Assembly (NCBI RefSeq): GCF_011064825.1
Contig: NZ_CP048751.1
Location: 1,736,001 to 1,800,000, forward strand
Length of the DNA: 64,000 bases
Reading direction: 5' to 3'
Origin: Brevundimonas mediterranea
GTDB taxonomy: Bacteria; Pseudomonadota; Alphaproteobacteria; Caulobacterales; Caulobacteraceae
Positions 1-8,798 of the stretch are shown piece by piece. The first letter of the stretch is position 1. The number at the start of each line of letters is the position of its first letter. The position numbers were made by a program, and so were the translations under genes. The notes under the pieces are model-generated. The model ran no database searches, was not told where the DNA came from, and saw only the letters and a list, made by a program, of their open reading frames with translations.

Positions 1-741
1 ACGGTGTTCGTAGGTCAGGCCCTTGGCCTTGAAGTCCTCGGCGAATTCGGCGTCGAACACTTCCTGGAACAGATCCTTGAAGCGGCCGTCATAGGCTTTC
101 AGGATGGTGTTCTTGGTCGACAGATAGACCGGGTAGCCGCGTTGGAGGCCGTAGGACAGCGAGGCGCGGGCGAACTCACGGATCGACTCGTCCTGATTGT
201 ACATGGCCATGGCCACGCCGGCGCCGGGGGCCTTGTAGACCTCGTGCTCGATCACTTCGCCGTCGTCACCGACGAACTTGATCGTCAGGGTGCCGGGTCC
301 GGGCATCAGGAAGTCGGTGGCCTTGTACTGGTCGCCGAAGGCGTGGCGGCCGACGACGATGGGCTGGGTCCAGCCGGGCACCAGGCGCGGCACGTTCGAG
401 CAGATGATCGGTTCGCGGAAGACCACGCCGCCCAGAATGTTGCGGATGGTGCCGTTCGGCGACTTCCACATCTTCTTCAGGCCGAACTCCTTCACCCGCG
501 CCTCGTCCGGGGTGATGGTGGCGCACTTCACGCCGACGCCGTGCTTCTGGATGGCGTGGGCGGCGTCGATCGTCACCTGGTCGTCGGTGGCGTCGCGGTG
601 CTCCATGCTCAGGTCGTAATAGTCCAGATCGAGATCCAGGAACGGGAAGACCAGCTTGTCCTTGATCATCTGCCAGATGATGCGGGTCATTTCGTCGCCG
701 TCGATGTCGACGATGGGGTTTTCGACCTTGATCTTGGCCAT
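1..741 (-). CDS. icd: NADP-dependent isocitrate dehydrogenase, 5' part
   Basis: Oxidative decarboxylation of isocitrate to 2-oxoglutarate in the TCA cycle, with NADP, in the cytosol. Reading the minus strand from ATG at 741 gives 247 codons with no stop before the window edge, so the C-terminal part lies outside. The N-terminus begins [20 protein letters not shown], and later segments include SPNGTIRN and GDQYKATDF, which match the eukaryote-like homodimeric NADP-IDH subfamily rather than the E. coli type. The SPNGTIRN segment carries the substrate-binding serine region. The gene stands alone on its strand; about 190 bases without an obvious gene separate it from the next plus-strand reading frame. 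Confidence 0.95.
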   Translation of the reverse strand, partial: MAKIKVENPIVDIDGDEMTRIIWQMIKDKLVFPFLDLDLDYYDLSMEHRDATDDQVTIDAAHAIQKHGVGVKCATITPDEARVKEFGLKKMWKSPNGTIRNILGGVVFREPIICSNVPRLVPGWTQPIVVGRHAFGDQYKATDFLMPGPGTLTIKFVGDDGEVIEHEVYKAPGAGVAMAMYNQDESIREFARASLSYGLQRGYPVYLSTKNTILKAYDGRFKDLFQEVFDAEFAEDFKAKGLTYEHR

Positions 742-931
742 GCGTGAGGTCCGCCTCTGAACTTTGGGGAATGATATCGTGGCGGGGATATAGCGGGGCT
801 GGGCGTCCGCGCAAACCCCGCCGTCCGTTAACCCTGCTCGGAAAAAACCTGACGGCCAGGTTGAACCCGCGTCACGGGTTTCGGCTTGTTAGACCCCAAG
901 GGCCTGACCGGTCGCAGCGGCGGACGACGGA

Positions 932-1099
932 ATGACGGATGAAGAGCGCGAACTCGTCGAGCGGTGGATCATCACCTTCTGCGAGACGCCGCCGGTGATC
1001 GATGTGGAACTGATGCGAAGGCTGATCGCTGAACAGCAAGCGACGCCGCAAGGAGTTCCCCCATGCCAGCCAAGACCTTCAGGACCGGCGACCGCGTAA
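932..1099 (+). CDS. Possible small protein (55 aa), unknown
   Basis: ATG at 932 opens a 55-codon frame that begins MTDEERELVERWIITFCE, then PPVIDVELMRRLIAEQ. The first 35 or so residues look protein-like (amphipathic, acidic, regular helix pattern). The last part (PCQPRPSGPATA) is read through the ribosome binding site and first codons of the next gene, which is in another frame, so the true C-terminus may have been altered by an indel. It would be the first gene of a short plus-strand series with the DUF2945 remnant and the DUF1176 lipoprotein. I do not recognise the family. It could be spurious. Confidence 0.35.
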   Translation: MTDEERELVERWIITFCETPPVIDVELMRRLIAEQQATPQGVPPCQPRPSGPATA

Positions 1100-1274
1100 G
1101 GTGGGATAACAGCCAGGGCGCATCCGTCGGCCAGGGGGCAGGACGATCACCGCCGAAACTCACATCAAGGGGCACAAGGCGGCGGCGTCGTCCGATAATC
1201 CGGAGTATGTCGTCGAGAGCGCAAAGACCGACGCCTGCGCGGCGCACAAACCTTCGGAGCTGAACAAGGCATGA
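1063..1274 (+). pseudogene. DUF2945 (HVA1, Tudor-like) small protein, frameshifted
   Basis: ATG at 1063, preceded by AAGGAG, starts MPAKTFRTGDRVRWDNSQGA, the usual opening of DUF2945 proteins (small basic Tudor/SH3-like domain). Around 1134-1142 the frame is lost. The remainder of the family continues in the -1 frame as RTITAETHIKGHKAAAS, then NPEYVVES and AAHKPSELNKA, ending with TGA at 1272-1274. The break coincides with a run of five G (1134-1138), so a one-base deletion, or a sequencing error there, is the simplest explanation. The restored product would be about 70 residues. Its stop overlaps the ATG of the next gene by four bases, a coupling that implies the gene was functional recently or still is. 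Confidence 0.75.
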
Positions 1275-2425
1275 GGACCATCGATCTGTTGCGGGGCGTC
1301 GCCCTTCCGGCGCTGGCGGCGTCTGCGCTCGCCGTCGCGGCCTGCGGCGACAAGGACGCCGCTCAAAAGGCGGGTTCGCCCCAGGCCCCGGCCTCTTCGA
1401 CGCCGCCTGCCGCCGCCCCGGCGCCCGTGCTGCAGGCCCGCAGCGAGACCCGCCAGTTCAAGGACTGGCGCGCCACATGCGGCAATGACGGGACCTGCTG
1501 GGCCTTCGGCTTCGCGCCCGAATTCGCCGCAGGCTGGGTCCGCATCGCCCTCCAGCCCGGCCCTGACGCCAGGCCCGAGGTCAGCTTCGGCTATTGGCCC
1601 GACGGGGACGCGCCCGCCTCGCGCCAGATCGGCCTGGAGATCGACGGCCGCACCTTTGCGGCGACTCTCAACGACGATGGCGACAGCCAGGCCCCTGTCG
1701 GCCTGATCCGCACCGACGCCCGTCCTGTCATCGACGCCATGGCCCAGGGCAAGTCCATGGTCGTTCGCGGCGCCTCCACCCAGGCGGTGTCGCTGAACGG
1801 GGCGGCCGCCGCCCTGCTCTGGATCGATGAGAAACAGGGCCGCCTCAACACGCCCACCGCCCTGATCCGTCGTGGCGACCGTCCTGCCTCCACCGTCCCC
1901 GTCGCTCCGCCCCTGCCGACGGTCACGCCCGCGCCGGCTGTGGATCAGGCGGGCTTCGGCGACGTGAACCAGCGCGTGCCCGCCGCCCTTCGCGCCCGCA
2001 CCGAGGTCGGCACCTGCCTGAAGGAATCGGCCATGCCGGCGGTCAGCGACATGGTGATGTCCGCCCGGCTGGACGCCCGCACCGAGCTGTGGGGCGTGCC
2101 CTGCGGTGCGGGGGCCTATAATGTCACCCACAACTGGTATCTGACGGGGCCGGATGGTCGCGACCCGCGTCCGGCGATCCTTGCCGGAACGGCGGGACCC
2201 GGCGCCGACCCGGTCATGCCCGACAACTCCACCGTCAACGGGGCGTATGATCCCAAGACCCGCACACTGTCGGCCTTCGCCAAGGGGCGCGGCATCGGCG
2301 ACTGCGGCTCGGCTCAGACCTGGGCCTGGACTGGCGACCGCTTCGTCCTGACGCAGGAGAGCACGATGGGGGAATGCGCGGGCGTGCCGTCCGACTTGTG
2401 GCCCGTCGCCTGGCGCACGCGGTGA
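1271..2425 (+). CDS. DUF1176 domain lipoprotein
   Basis: A 384-residue secreted lipoprotein. The N-terminus has a basic start, a hydrophobic stretch and a lipobox AVAAC, with the lipidated Cys at residue 25. A proline/alanine-rich linker (about 30-55) follows, consistent with a tether to a membrane. The body shows the DUF1176 pattern: DWRATCGNDGTCWAF near residues 66-80, a second conserved region with paired cysteines (VGTCLKES, ELWGVPCGAGAYN) and a C-terminal GDCGSAQTWAWTGDRFVLT segment. The cysteines probably form disulfides outside the cytoplasm. Function of the family is not established. ATG 1271 overlaps the upstream stop by four bases, and its own stop overlaps the next start by four bases. 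Confidence 0.85.
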   Translation: MRTIDLLRGVALPALAASALAVAACGDKDAAQKAGSPQAPASSTPPAAAPAPVLQARSETRQFKDWRATCGNDGTCWAFGFAPEFAAGWVRIALQPGPDARPEVSFGYWPDGDAPASRQIGLEIDGRTFAATLNDDGDSQAPVGLIRTDARPVIDAMAQGKSMVVRGASTQAVSLNGAAAALLWIDEKQGRLNTPTALIRRGDRPASTVPVAPPLPTVTPAPAVDQAGFGDVNQRVPAALRARTEVGTCLKESAMPAVSDMVMSARLDARTELWGVPCGAGAYNVTHNWYLTGPDGRDPRPAILAGTAGPGADPVMPDNSTVNGAYDPKTRTLSAFAKGRGIGDCGSAQTWAWTGDRFVLTQESTMGECAGVPSDLWPVAWRTR

Positions 2426-3330
2426 ACGACCCGGAGGTCCTGATCATCGGCGCGGGTCCGGCCGGTCTGACGGCGGCGACCTATCTCGGGCGGTTTCGTC
2501 GGCGGACCATGGTGATGGACGCCGGCGCGCCGCGCGCCTGCTGGATCCCGCTCAGCCACAATATGCCGGGCTTTCCGGCCGGCATCACGGGCGCCGATAT
2601 TCTGAAGCGGATGCGCGAACAGGCCGAGGAATACGGCGCCGTCATCAGGCCGGGTCGGGTCGAGAGCCTGGTCCATGACGGCGAAGACTTCATAGCCCAG
2701 GTCGAGGGGAGATCCATCCGCGCCCGCGCCATCCTGCTGGCCACGGGCGTCGTCGATCATCACCCCGACTTGCCGGGCGTGGAGCGCGCGGTGCAGAAGG
2801 CGCTGGTCCGCATCTGCCCCATCTGCGACGGCTATGAGGCGACCGGCAAGGCGGTCGCCGTCATCGGCGACAGCGACAAGGGCGCGCGCGAGGCCGCCTT
2901 CATGCGCACCTATTCAGACCGGGTGACCCTGATCCACATCGGCCCGGCCGACGCCCTGACCCGTCGCGACGAACTGGACCGGCTGGGCGTCGAACTGGTT
3001 CTGGCCCCGCTCGAGTCCATCGATATCGAACAGGACCGGGTGACCGCCCTGAGCTATGGCGGCCAGAGCCGGACCTTCGATCTCGTCTATTCGGCCCTGG
3101 GCACGTCGCCCAACGCCGAACTGGCGCAGGGCCTCAAGGCCCGGCTGGCCTCCGACGGCCGGCTGGAGGTCGATCTGCACCAGGCCACCAGCGTGCCGGG
3201 TCTCTACGCCGCCGGCGACGTGGTGCGCGGCCTCAACCAGATCGCCGTCGCCACGGCCGAGGCGGCGGTCGCCGCCACCGACATCCACAACCGCCTGCGC
3301 CAGATCGACGGGCTGACGGTCTCCGACTAG
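2422..3330 (+). CDS. NAD(P)/FAD-dependent oxidoreductase, thioredoxin-reductase-like
   Basis: A flavoprotein of the TrxB fold, about 302 residues from the GTG at 2422. This start gives a GTGA overlap with the upstream stop and places the FAD-binding VLIIGAGPAGLTAAT motif near the N-terminus. An ATG at 2374 would extend it 16 residues over the previous gene. A CPICDG segment in the middle corresponds to the redox CxxC of thioredoxin reductases. It is followed by the NAD(P)-binding VAVIGDSDKGAREA; the usual GxGxxA is degenerate here (GDSDKGA), so cofactor use may differ. The C-terminal GLYAAGDVV closes the FAD site. The substrate cannot be told; a thioredoxin or ferredoxin partner, or a low-molecular-weight disulfide, are possibilities. 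Confidence 0.85.
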   Translation: MNDPEVLIIGAGPAGLTAATYLGRFRRRTMVMDAGAPRACWIPLSHNMPGFPAGITGADILKRMREQAEEYGAVIRPGRVESLVHDGEDFIAQVEGRSIRARAILLATGVVDHHPDLPGVERAVQKALVRICPICDGYEATGKAVAVIGDSDKGAREAAFMRTYSDRVTLIHIGPADALTRRDELDRLGVELVLAPLESIDIEQDRVTALSYGGQSRTFDLVYSALGTSPNAELAQGLKARLASDGRLEVDLHQATSVPGLYAAGDVVRGLNQIAVATAEAAVAATDIHNRLRQIDGLTVSD

Positions 3331-3335
3331 GCCCA

Positions 3336-5165
3336 CTAAGCTTGGGTCGCGATCCAGCCGTCCACGATCCGCTCCAGCACCGACAGGGGCACGCCGCCGG
3401 CGGCCAGGGTCGTGTCGTGGAAGCCCTTGATATCGAAACGGTCGCCCAGGCTCGACTTCGCCTTTTCGCGCAGACGCACCCATTCGGCATGTCCGACCTT
3501 GTAGCTGCAGGCCTGGCCGGGCCAGACGCAGTACCGATCGATCTCGGTGGCTATGGCGCTTTCCTCGTCGCCGCCCGTGTCCACCATGTAGCGGATCGCC
3601 TGTTCCCGGCTCCAGCGCTTGTGGTGCAGTCCGGTGTCGGCCACCAGACGGGAGGCGCGGAACAACAGGCTCTGCAGATAGCCCAACTCGCCGAACCGAT
3701 CGTCGGCGTAGACGCCCATCTCGTCGGCCAGTTGCTCCGAATACAGCGCCCAGCCTTCGCCATGGGCGCTGAAGAAAAGAGCCTTCGAGATCAAAGGCAG
3801 GCGGGTGTTTTCGATCGCCAGCGTGCCCTGGAGATGATGCCCGGGCAGAGCCTCGTGATAGGCCAGGGTCGGCAGGCTGAAGCGCGGACACTCGGCGGTG
3901 TCGCGCAGATTTATATAGAAGGCGCCCGGTCGCGACCCGTCCAGGCTGGGCGCCACGGCATAGCCCCCCGGCGCCCCGGCTTCGATGGCGGCGGGCACGC
4001 GGCGGACCTCCACCCTCGCTTTCGGCAGCCGTCCGAAATAATGCGGAAGCCGGGCCTCCATGTCAGCGATCTGTGCGTTCAGATCGGCCAGAATCTGGGC
4101 CTTGCCCGCATCGGTGTTCGGATAGATCTGGGACGGCTGGCGGCCCAGGGCGGCCATGCGCCGGCCCACCGTCCCCTCCGTCATGCCTTCGGCCTTCAGC
4201 AGCGCGTCCATGCGGGACAGGATGTCGCGCGACTGGTCCAGCCCCATCTGATGGATGGTCTCGGGGTCGAGGTCGGTGGTGGTCATCAGCCGCAGATTGG
4301 CGGCGTAATAGGCCTCGCCCTGAGGTCTGGCCCAGAGGCCCGCGTCGGTCGTAGCGCGCGGCCTCCAGGTCTCGAGCAGGGCGATCTGGCGCTCCAGTGC
4401 GGGATAGATCTCGTGTTCGACGATGACGGCCGCCCGCCCTGACCAGTCCCCTGCGATTCCCTTCTCAGCAGTGCGGCGGATGATGCTGCGGGTCAGGCCG
4501 GCCTCGGCGGCGGCCGGGGCGCGCAAGGCCCGCATCTGGTCCAGGGCCTTGGCGACGATGAAAATGGGCGGGATCACGCCGCGACGGGCGTCCGCACCGC
4601 TGGCCTCGGTCTCCTGATCCAGCACCTGTGCGAACGCCGAGAGGCGAGACAGATAGGCTTCTGCGTCGGCGGTGGTCTCGATCGAATGCTGGGTGTCGAG
4701 GAAATCCGGCGTCGCCTGATAGGCGCCGGTCAGCTGGGAGACTGTATAGGGCTGAAGCGGATACACGCTGGGATCGACGAAGCCGAAATCGCCGTAGCCG
4801 AAGCCCTTGGCCGCATCCAGAGCCTCGGCCTGGAAACGAACCACTTCGAAACTGGCGGCGCTCTGGCCGGTCAGGCTCGAGGCGTCGATGGCGCGAATCT
4901 CGGCCAGCCAGGTCTCGTTCAGGGCGATCGCCCTGGCCCGGTCCTGAAGGCCTCGGCCCGCCAGAGCGGACTTCAGGCCGGCGCGGGGCCCTGTATCGAG
5001 GCCGAGATTGGTCGCCAGCTGCGGATTGATATCGACGGCCTGCTCGCCGATCCGGGCGACCAGGGCGTCCGCCGCCCCGGTCTGGGCGCGCGCGAAGGCC
5101 GGTGCGGCAAACGCGGCGACGCCCGCAAAGGCTCCAGTCTGCAGTAGTCGGCGACGGTCGATCAT
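3336..5165 (-). CDS. DUF885 family secreted hydrolase (Tat signal), copy 1
   Basis: A 609-residue exported protein. It opens MIDRRRLLQTGAFAGVAAF, a twin-arginine-like signal with an alanine-rich hydrophobic core, cut near AFARAQ. The body is the DUF885 fold, whose characterised members are zinc-metallopeptidase-like. The putative metal motif is LAYHEALPGHHLQ near residue 440, with the family's H-E-x-x-P-G-H-H arrangement. Further family segments are EGWALYSEQLADEMG and CVWPGQACSYKVG. The gene converges on the flavoprotein gene, leaving 5 bases between the ends. It lies 31 bases downstream of a close paralog on the same strand, and both end with the same LSVLERIVDGWIATQA tail, so this is a tandem duplication. 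Substrate unknown; periplasmic peptide cleavage is a guess. Confidence 0.88.
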   Translation of the reverse strand: MIDRRRLLQTGAFAGVAAFAAPAFARAQTGAADALVARIGEQAVDINPQLATNLGLDTGPRAGLKSALAGRGLQDRARAIALNETWLAEIRAIDASSLTGQSAASFEVVRFQAEALDAAKGFGYGDFGFVDPSVYPLQPYTVSQLTGAYQATPDFLDTQHSIETTADAEAYLSRLSAFAQVLDQETEASGADARRGVIPPIFIVAKALDQMRALRAPAAAEAGLTRSIIRRTAEKGIAGDWSGRAAVIVEHEIYPALERQIALLETWRPRATTDAGLWARPQGEAYYAANLRLMTTTDLDPETIHQMGLDQSRDILSRMDALLKAEGMTEGTVGRRMAALGRQPSQIYPNTDAGKAQILADLNAQIADMEARLPHYFGRLPKARVEVRRVPAAIEAGAPGGYAVAPSLDGSRPGAFYINLRDTAECPRFSLPTLAYHEALPGHHLQGTLAIENTRLPLISKALFFSAHGEGWALYSEQLADEMGVYADDRFGELGYLQSLLFRASRLVADTGLHHKRWSREQAIRYMVDTGGDEESAIATEIDRYCVWPGQACSYKVGHAEWVRLREKAKSSLGDRFDIKGFHDTTLAAGGVPLSVLERIVDGWIATQA

Positions 5166-5196
5166 CTCAGCCTCCTCAGCCGTTGGGATTGGCGAC

Positions 5197-7032
5197 TTAG
5201 GCCTGCGTCGCGATCCAGCCGTCCACGATCCGCTCCAGCACCGACAATGGCACGCCGCCGGTGGCCAGGGCCGTGTCGTGGAAACCCTTCAGGTCGAACC
5301 GGTCGCCAAGGCTGGTCCTGGCCTTCTCGCGCAGGCGGACCCATTCGTTGTGGCCGACCTTGTAGGCGCAGGCCTGGCCCGGCCAGCCGCAATAGCGTTC
5401 GACCTCGGACACGGCCGCGCCTTCCTGGTCGCCATAGGCCTCCATCATGTACTGGATGCCCTGTTCGCGGCTCCAGCCTTTGGAATGGATGCCGGTGTCC
5501 ACCACCAGACGGGCGGCGCGGAACATCAGCGACTGGACATAGCCGATCTGGCCGACGGGATCGTTCTCATAGGCGCCCAGTTCGTCGGCCAGCTGTTCGG
5601 CGTACAGGCCCCAGCCCTCGACATAGCTGGAGAAGCCCAGCAGATTCATCAGCTTGGGCGCGGCCGCGCTCTCCTGTTGCAGGCTGATCTGCAAGTGGTG
5701 GCCCGGCGTCGCCTCATGATAGGTCAGGGTCGGCAGGGTCCAGGACGGCCATTCCGCCGTGTCCTTCAGATTGATCCAGTAGATGCCCGGCCGGGTCCCA
5801 TCCAGGCTGGGCGAGTTGTAATAGCCCATCGGGGCGCCGGCCTCGATCTCGGGCGGGACGCGCTTGATCTGGACCGAGGCCTTGGGCAGGCGGCCGAAGG
5901 CGCCGGGCAGACGGGCCTGCATGTTGGCCATCTGCTCGTTCAGCTTTTCGATCAGCTCGGCCTTGCCCGCGTCGGTGTTGGGATAGACGTATTTCGGATC
6001 CTGACCCAGGGCGCGGATCCGTTCGGCCACCGATCCCTGCGTCAGGCCCTGGGTCTTCAGCAGGCCGTCGGCGCGGGCGGTCAGCTCGGCCATCTGCGCG
6101 CGGCCGGTGCGGTGAATCTCGTCGGCCGTCAGCCGCGTGGTGGTGATGAAGCGCAGGCTGTTGGCGTAGTACTGCTGGCCCTGAGGCAGGCGACGCACCG
6201 AGGCCTCGTGGCCGGCGCGGGGCAGGGCGGCCTTCAGCAGGGCGTTCTGGGCCGACAGGGCCGGATAGACCCGCTGCGCCAGCAGGGTCTCGACCTGGGC
6301 GCCCCAGTCGCCGGTCAGTCCCTTGGCCCTCGCTCGATCCGCCACCGAGGCGACCAGGGGCGAGGCGGCGGCGTTCGTGGCCAATATGCCGTCCTGCTGG
6401 GCGATGGCCTTGGCCAGGATGAAGTCCGGCGGAATGACGCCCAGGGCGTACTCCTCACGCAAACGGTCCGTCTCGGCGCTCAGCACGTCGGCGAAGGCGT
6501 TGACGCGCGCCACATAGGCGTCGGCGTCGGCGGCGGTCTCGATCGTGTGCTGGTTGGCCAGGAAGTCCGGCGTCGACTGATAGGCGCCGCCCTGCTGGCT
6601 GACCCGATAGGGGTTGGGCCAGCCGCCCTGGCCATAGGGGATGGCGAAGGTGGCGATCACCCCGTCCAGATTGTCGGTGATGGTGTCGTAATAGATGCCA
6701 TCCTGGGCGTCCATGGACGTGCGGTCCATGGCGCTCAACGCGGCGCGCTGGGCCTTGGTGAAGGCGCGGAACTTCTCCTCGTTCTCCAGGGTCGGCGCGG
6801 TCAGCTGGGACTTGGCGGCGGCGCGCGGGCCCTTGTCCAGGCCGAAGGCGGTGACGGCCTCGGGGCTCAGGTCCAGGGTCTGTTCGAAGGCCTGGTCCAT
6901 GAAGCCGGCCAGGGCGGCCTTGGCTGCGGCGGCGTCGCCGGCCGGGGCGGTTCCGGCAAAGACCTGTCCCCCTGCGGCGGCCAGGCCCGCCCCGGCTGCG
7001 GCGGACAGAAGAAGGCGGCGACGGTCGATCAT
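5197..7032 (-). CDS. DUF885 family secreted hydrolase (Tat signal), copy 2
   Basis: Paralog of the preceding gene, 611 residues from the ATG at 7032. I chose this start because MIDRRRLLLSAAAGAG matches the Tat-type N-terminus of copy 1; a longer frame to 7116 would bury the signal. It carries the same metal-site motif, LTYHEATPGHHLQ. It shares EGWGLYAEQLADELGAY, CGWPGQACAYKVGHNEW and the identical C-terminal LSVLERIVDGWIATQA. The two copies are clearly diverged in the first 250 residues. This copy is upstream and probably the first gene of a two-gene transcript. Both are predicted periplasmic; the substrate is not known. Confidence 0.88.
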   Translation of the reverse strand: MIDRRRLLLSAAAGAGLAAAGGQVFAGTAPAGDAAAAKAALAGFMDQAFEQTLDLSPEAVTAFGLDKGPRAAAKSQLTAPTLENEEKFRAFTKAQRAALSAMDRTSMDAQDGIYYDTITDNLDGVIATFAIPYGQGGWPNPYRVSQQGGAYQSTPDFLANQHTIETAADADAYVARVNAFADVLSAETDRLREEYALGVIPPDFILAKAIAQQDGILATNAAASPLVASVADRARAKGLTGDWGAQVETLLAQRVYPALSAQNALLKAALPRAGHEASVRRLPQGQQYYANSLRFITTTRLTADEIHRTGRAQMAELTARADGLLKTQGLTQGSVAERIRALGQDPKYVYPNTDAGKAELIEKLNEQMANMQARLPGAFGRLPKASVQIKRVPPEIEAGAPMGYYNSPSLDGTRPGIYWINLKDTAEWPSWTLPTLTYHEATPGHHLQISLQQESAAAPKLMNLLGFSSYVEGWGLYAEQLADELGAYENDPVGQIGYVQSLMFRAARLVVDTGIHSKGWSREQGIQYMMEAYGDQEGAAVSEVERYCGWPGQACAYKVGHNEWVRLREKARTSLGDRFDLKGFHDTALATGGVPLSVLERIVDGWIATQA

Positions 7033-7117
7033 GGAAGGCCCCTGCGAAGATGTCGCCGCAATGGAGCCCCGAGAGCCGCAGGCCGCAAGTGAAATTGCAG
7101 ACAGGCTCGATCCCAAC

Positions 7118-7264
7118 GGGGAGGACAGGCGATCGCGTCAGCGAGCGTCAGGCGGGGGGCGACTCGGTGTCTGAAGCTGAGCCGGTCATCACCGCCGTCG
7201 GAGTCGCCCCCCTCCTGGTTGCTGCGCGACCTGTCCTCCCCACGCGCCTGCGCGCGCGGGGAGG
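7118..7264. repeat. MITE-like nested inverted repeat between DUF885 and glmM
   Basis: No gene fits this 238-base gap. Instead it contains nested perfect inverted repeats. GGGGAGGACAGG (7118-7129) pairs with CCTGTCCTCCCC (7230-7241). GGGGGGCGACTC (7154-7165) pairs with GAGTCGCCCCCC (7201-7212). Intermediate bases also pair imperfectly, so the element can fold into one long hairpin. A second stem, CCTCCCC (7235-7241) with GGGGAGG (7258-7264), abuts it. The design resembles dispersed intergenic repeats of alphaproteobacteria. It lies 3' of glmM and 5' of the DUF885 pair, so it may also end glmM transcription. Confidence 0.75.
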
Positions 7265-7270
7265 TGAAGA

Positions 7271-8620
7271 TCATCCCGCCGCCTTCACCGCCGCCGAAAC
7301 CTCGGACACCACCCGTTTCACCAGGGCGGCGTCGTCGCCTTCCGCCATGACGCGGATCAGCTTTTCCGTGCCCGAGGGGCGGACCAGCAGCCGCCCCTGG
7401 CCGTTCAGGGTCGCCTCGGCCTCGGCGATGGCGGTCTTGACCGTGTCGCTCTCCAGCGGCTTGCCGGCGGTGTAACGGACATTCTCCAGCCGCTGCGGCA
7501 CCGGGTCGAACTGGCGGGCCAGTTCGCTCATCGGCTTGCCGGAGTCCACCAGAACGGCCAGCACCTGCAGCGCCGCCATCAGGCCGTCGCCGGTGGTGGC
7601 GTGGTCGTGCAGGATGATATGGCCCGACTGTTCGCCGCCGATGTTGAACCCGCCTTCGCGCATCCGCTCCATCACATAGCGGTCGCCGACCTTGGTCCGC
7701 TCCAGCGTCAGGCCCTCGGCCTTCAGCCGGCGCTCCAGCCCCAGGTTGGACATGACGGTGGCCACCACGCCGCCGCCGGTCAGCAGGCCGCGTCTGGCCC
7801 AGTCCAGCCCGACGAGGGCCATGATCTGGTCCCCGTCCACCACCTGACCCTTTTCGTCGCAGATGATCAGCCGGTCGGCGTCCCCGTCCAGGGCGATGCC
7901 GATGTCGGCGCGGTAGCGTTTGACCGCCTCGACCAGGGTCGCCGGATGGGTCGAGCCGCATTCGGCGTTGATATTGGTTCCGTTCGGGGTCACGCCGACG
8001 GGGAAGACCTCGGCGCCCAGTTCGAACAGGGTGGTGGGCGCGACCTTGTAGCCGGCGCCATTGGCGCAATCGACGGCGATCCTCAGGCCTTGCAGCGTCA
8101 GGCGTTTCGGGAAGGCCTGTTTGGCGATCTCGATATAGCGGGCCTGGGCGTCGTCGATCCGCTTGACCCGGCCCAGCCTGTTCGACGGCGCCAGCCCCTG
8201 GTCCAAGCCATCGTCCATCAGGGCCTCGATCTTCAGCTCGATCTCGTCCGACAGCTTGTAGCCGTCCGGGCCGAACAGCTTGATCCCGTTGTCGGCGTAG
8301 TCGTTGTGCGAGGCTGAAATCATCACCCCCAGGTCGGCGCGCATCGACCGGGTCAGCATGGCCACCCCCGGCGTCGGCACGGGACCGAAGGTCCGCACGT
8401 CCATCCCCACCGAGGCGAAACCGGCGACCAGGGCGGGCTCGATCGTATAGCCGGACAGGCGGGTGTCCTTGCCGATCACCACCAGATGACGGCGGTCATC
8501 CCCGGTGCGGAACAGTTTGCCCGCCGCCAGGCCGACGCGCAGCGCGACCTCGGCTGTCATCGGATAGGTGTTGGCGCGCCCGCGAATGCCGTCGGTGCCG
8601 AAATATTTCCTGTCGCCCAC
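7271..8620 (-). CDS. glmM: Phosphoglucosamine mutase
   Basis: Converts glucosamine-6-phosphate to glucosamine-1-phosphate for UDP-GlcNAc, and hence peptidoglycan and lipopolysaccharide, in the cytosol. The 449-residue length is normal for GlmM. The N-terminus [13 protein letters not shown] is diagnostic. The catalytic loop ISASHN (101-106) holds the phosphoserine, Ser104. The metal loop is ALDGDADRL, and the sugar loop is GGEQSGHI. The C-terminal phosphate-binding loop is [14 protein letters not shown]. The gene is divergent from glmS, 178 bases away, so the enzyme making its substrate is the neighbour across a shared control region. Confidence 0.97.
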   Translation of the reverse strand: MGDRKYFGTDGIRGRANTYPMTAEVALRVGLAAGKLFRTGDDRRHLVVIGKDTRLSGYTIEPALVAGFASVGMDVRTFGPVPTPGVAMLTRSMRADLGVMISASHNDYADNGIKLFGPDGYKLSDEIELKIEALMDDGLDQGLAPSNRLGRVKRIDDAQARYIEIAKQAFPKRLTLQGLRIAVDCANGAGYKVAPTTLFELGAEVFPVGVTPNGTNINAECGSTHPATLVEAVKRYRADIGIALDGDADRLIICDEKGQVVDGDQIMALVGLDWARRGLLTGGGVVATVMSNLGLERRLKAEGLTLERTKVGDRYVMERMREGGFNIGGEQSGHIILHDHATTGDGLMAALQVLAVLVDSGKPMSELARQFDPVPQRLENVRYTAGKPLESDTVKTAIAEAEATLNGQGRLLVRPSGTEKLIRVMAEGDDAALVKRVVSEVSAAVKAAG

Positions 8621-8698
8621 GGGCTGGTCCTTCGTCTGGCGGCTTCCGAACAGGAAACCTTCCGAAACCCCTTTTTAGGTGCGGTCCGTCCTAAGATT

Positions 8699-8754
8699 GC
8701 ATAGACGGCCGGTGGGGGCTGGTGCGTGGCTTAGCCCCGGATCGCCGTCTGTGC
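8699..8754 (+). promoter_or_regulatory. Two-tier hairpin in the glmS leader
   Basis: In the glmM-glmS intergenic region the bases 8699-8709 pair with 8744-8754 (11 pairs including one G-U). Inside, GGGGCT (8715-8720) pairs with AGCCCC (8733-8738) around a 12-base loop. The structure ends 44 bases before the glmS ATG and would lie in the glmS 5' leader if transcription starts upstream of it. It could control glmS by translation or RNA stability, or be a protein site on DNA. It does not resemble the glmS ribozyme. Function is inferred only from pairing. Confidence 0.45.
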
Positions 8755-8798
8755 AAAGCGGCGCCCTTCTGTTTCCCTCTTCCTCGGAGTTCCTGCGC

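Noticed and set aside
744..935. 63-codon plus-strand frame upstream of the DUF2945 remnant
   Set aside because: Tryptophan/arginine-rich shadow text without a ribosome binding site; ends by chance inside the next start region.
5008..7092. Very long plus-strand reading frame (694 codons) opposite the DUF885 gene
   Set aside because: Composition is dominated by G, R, A, H, Q and V repeats typical of antisense reading of GC-rich genes. The minus strand has a coherent signal peptide and catalytic motifs.
8699..8798. glmS ribozyme
   Set aside because: The leader folds into a simple two-tier hairpin and lacks the nested pseudoknot core and cleavage-site context of the Firmicutes ribozyme.
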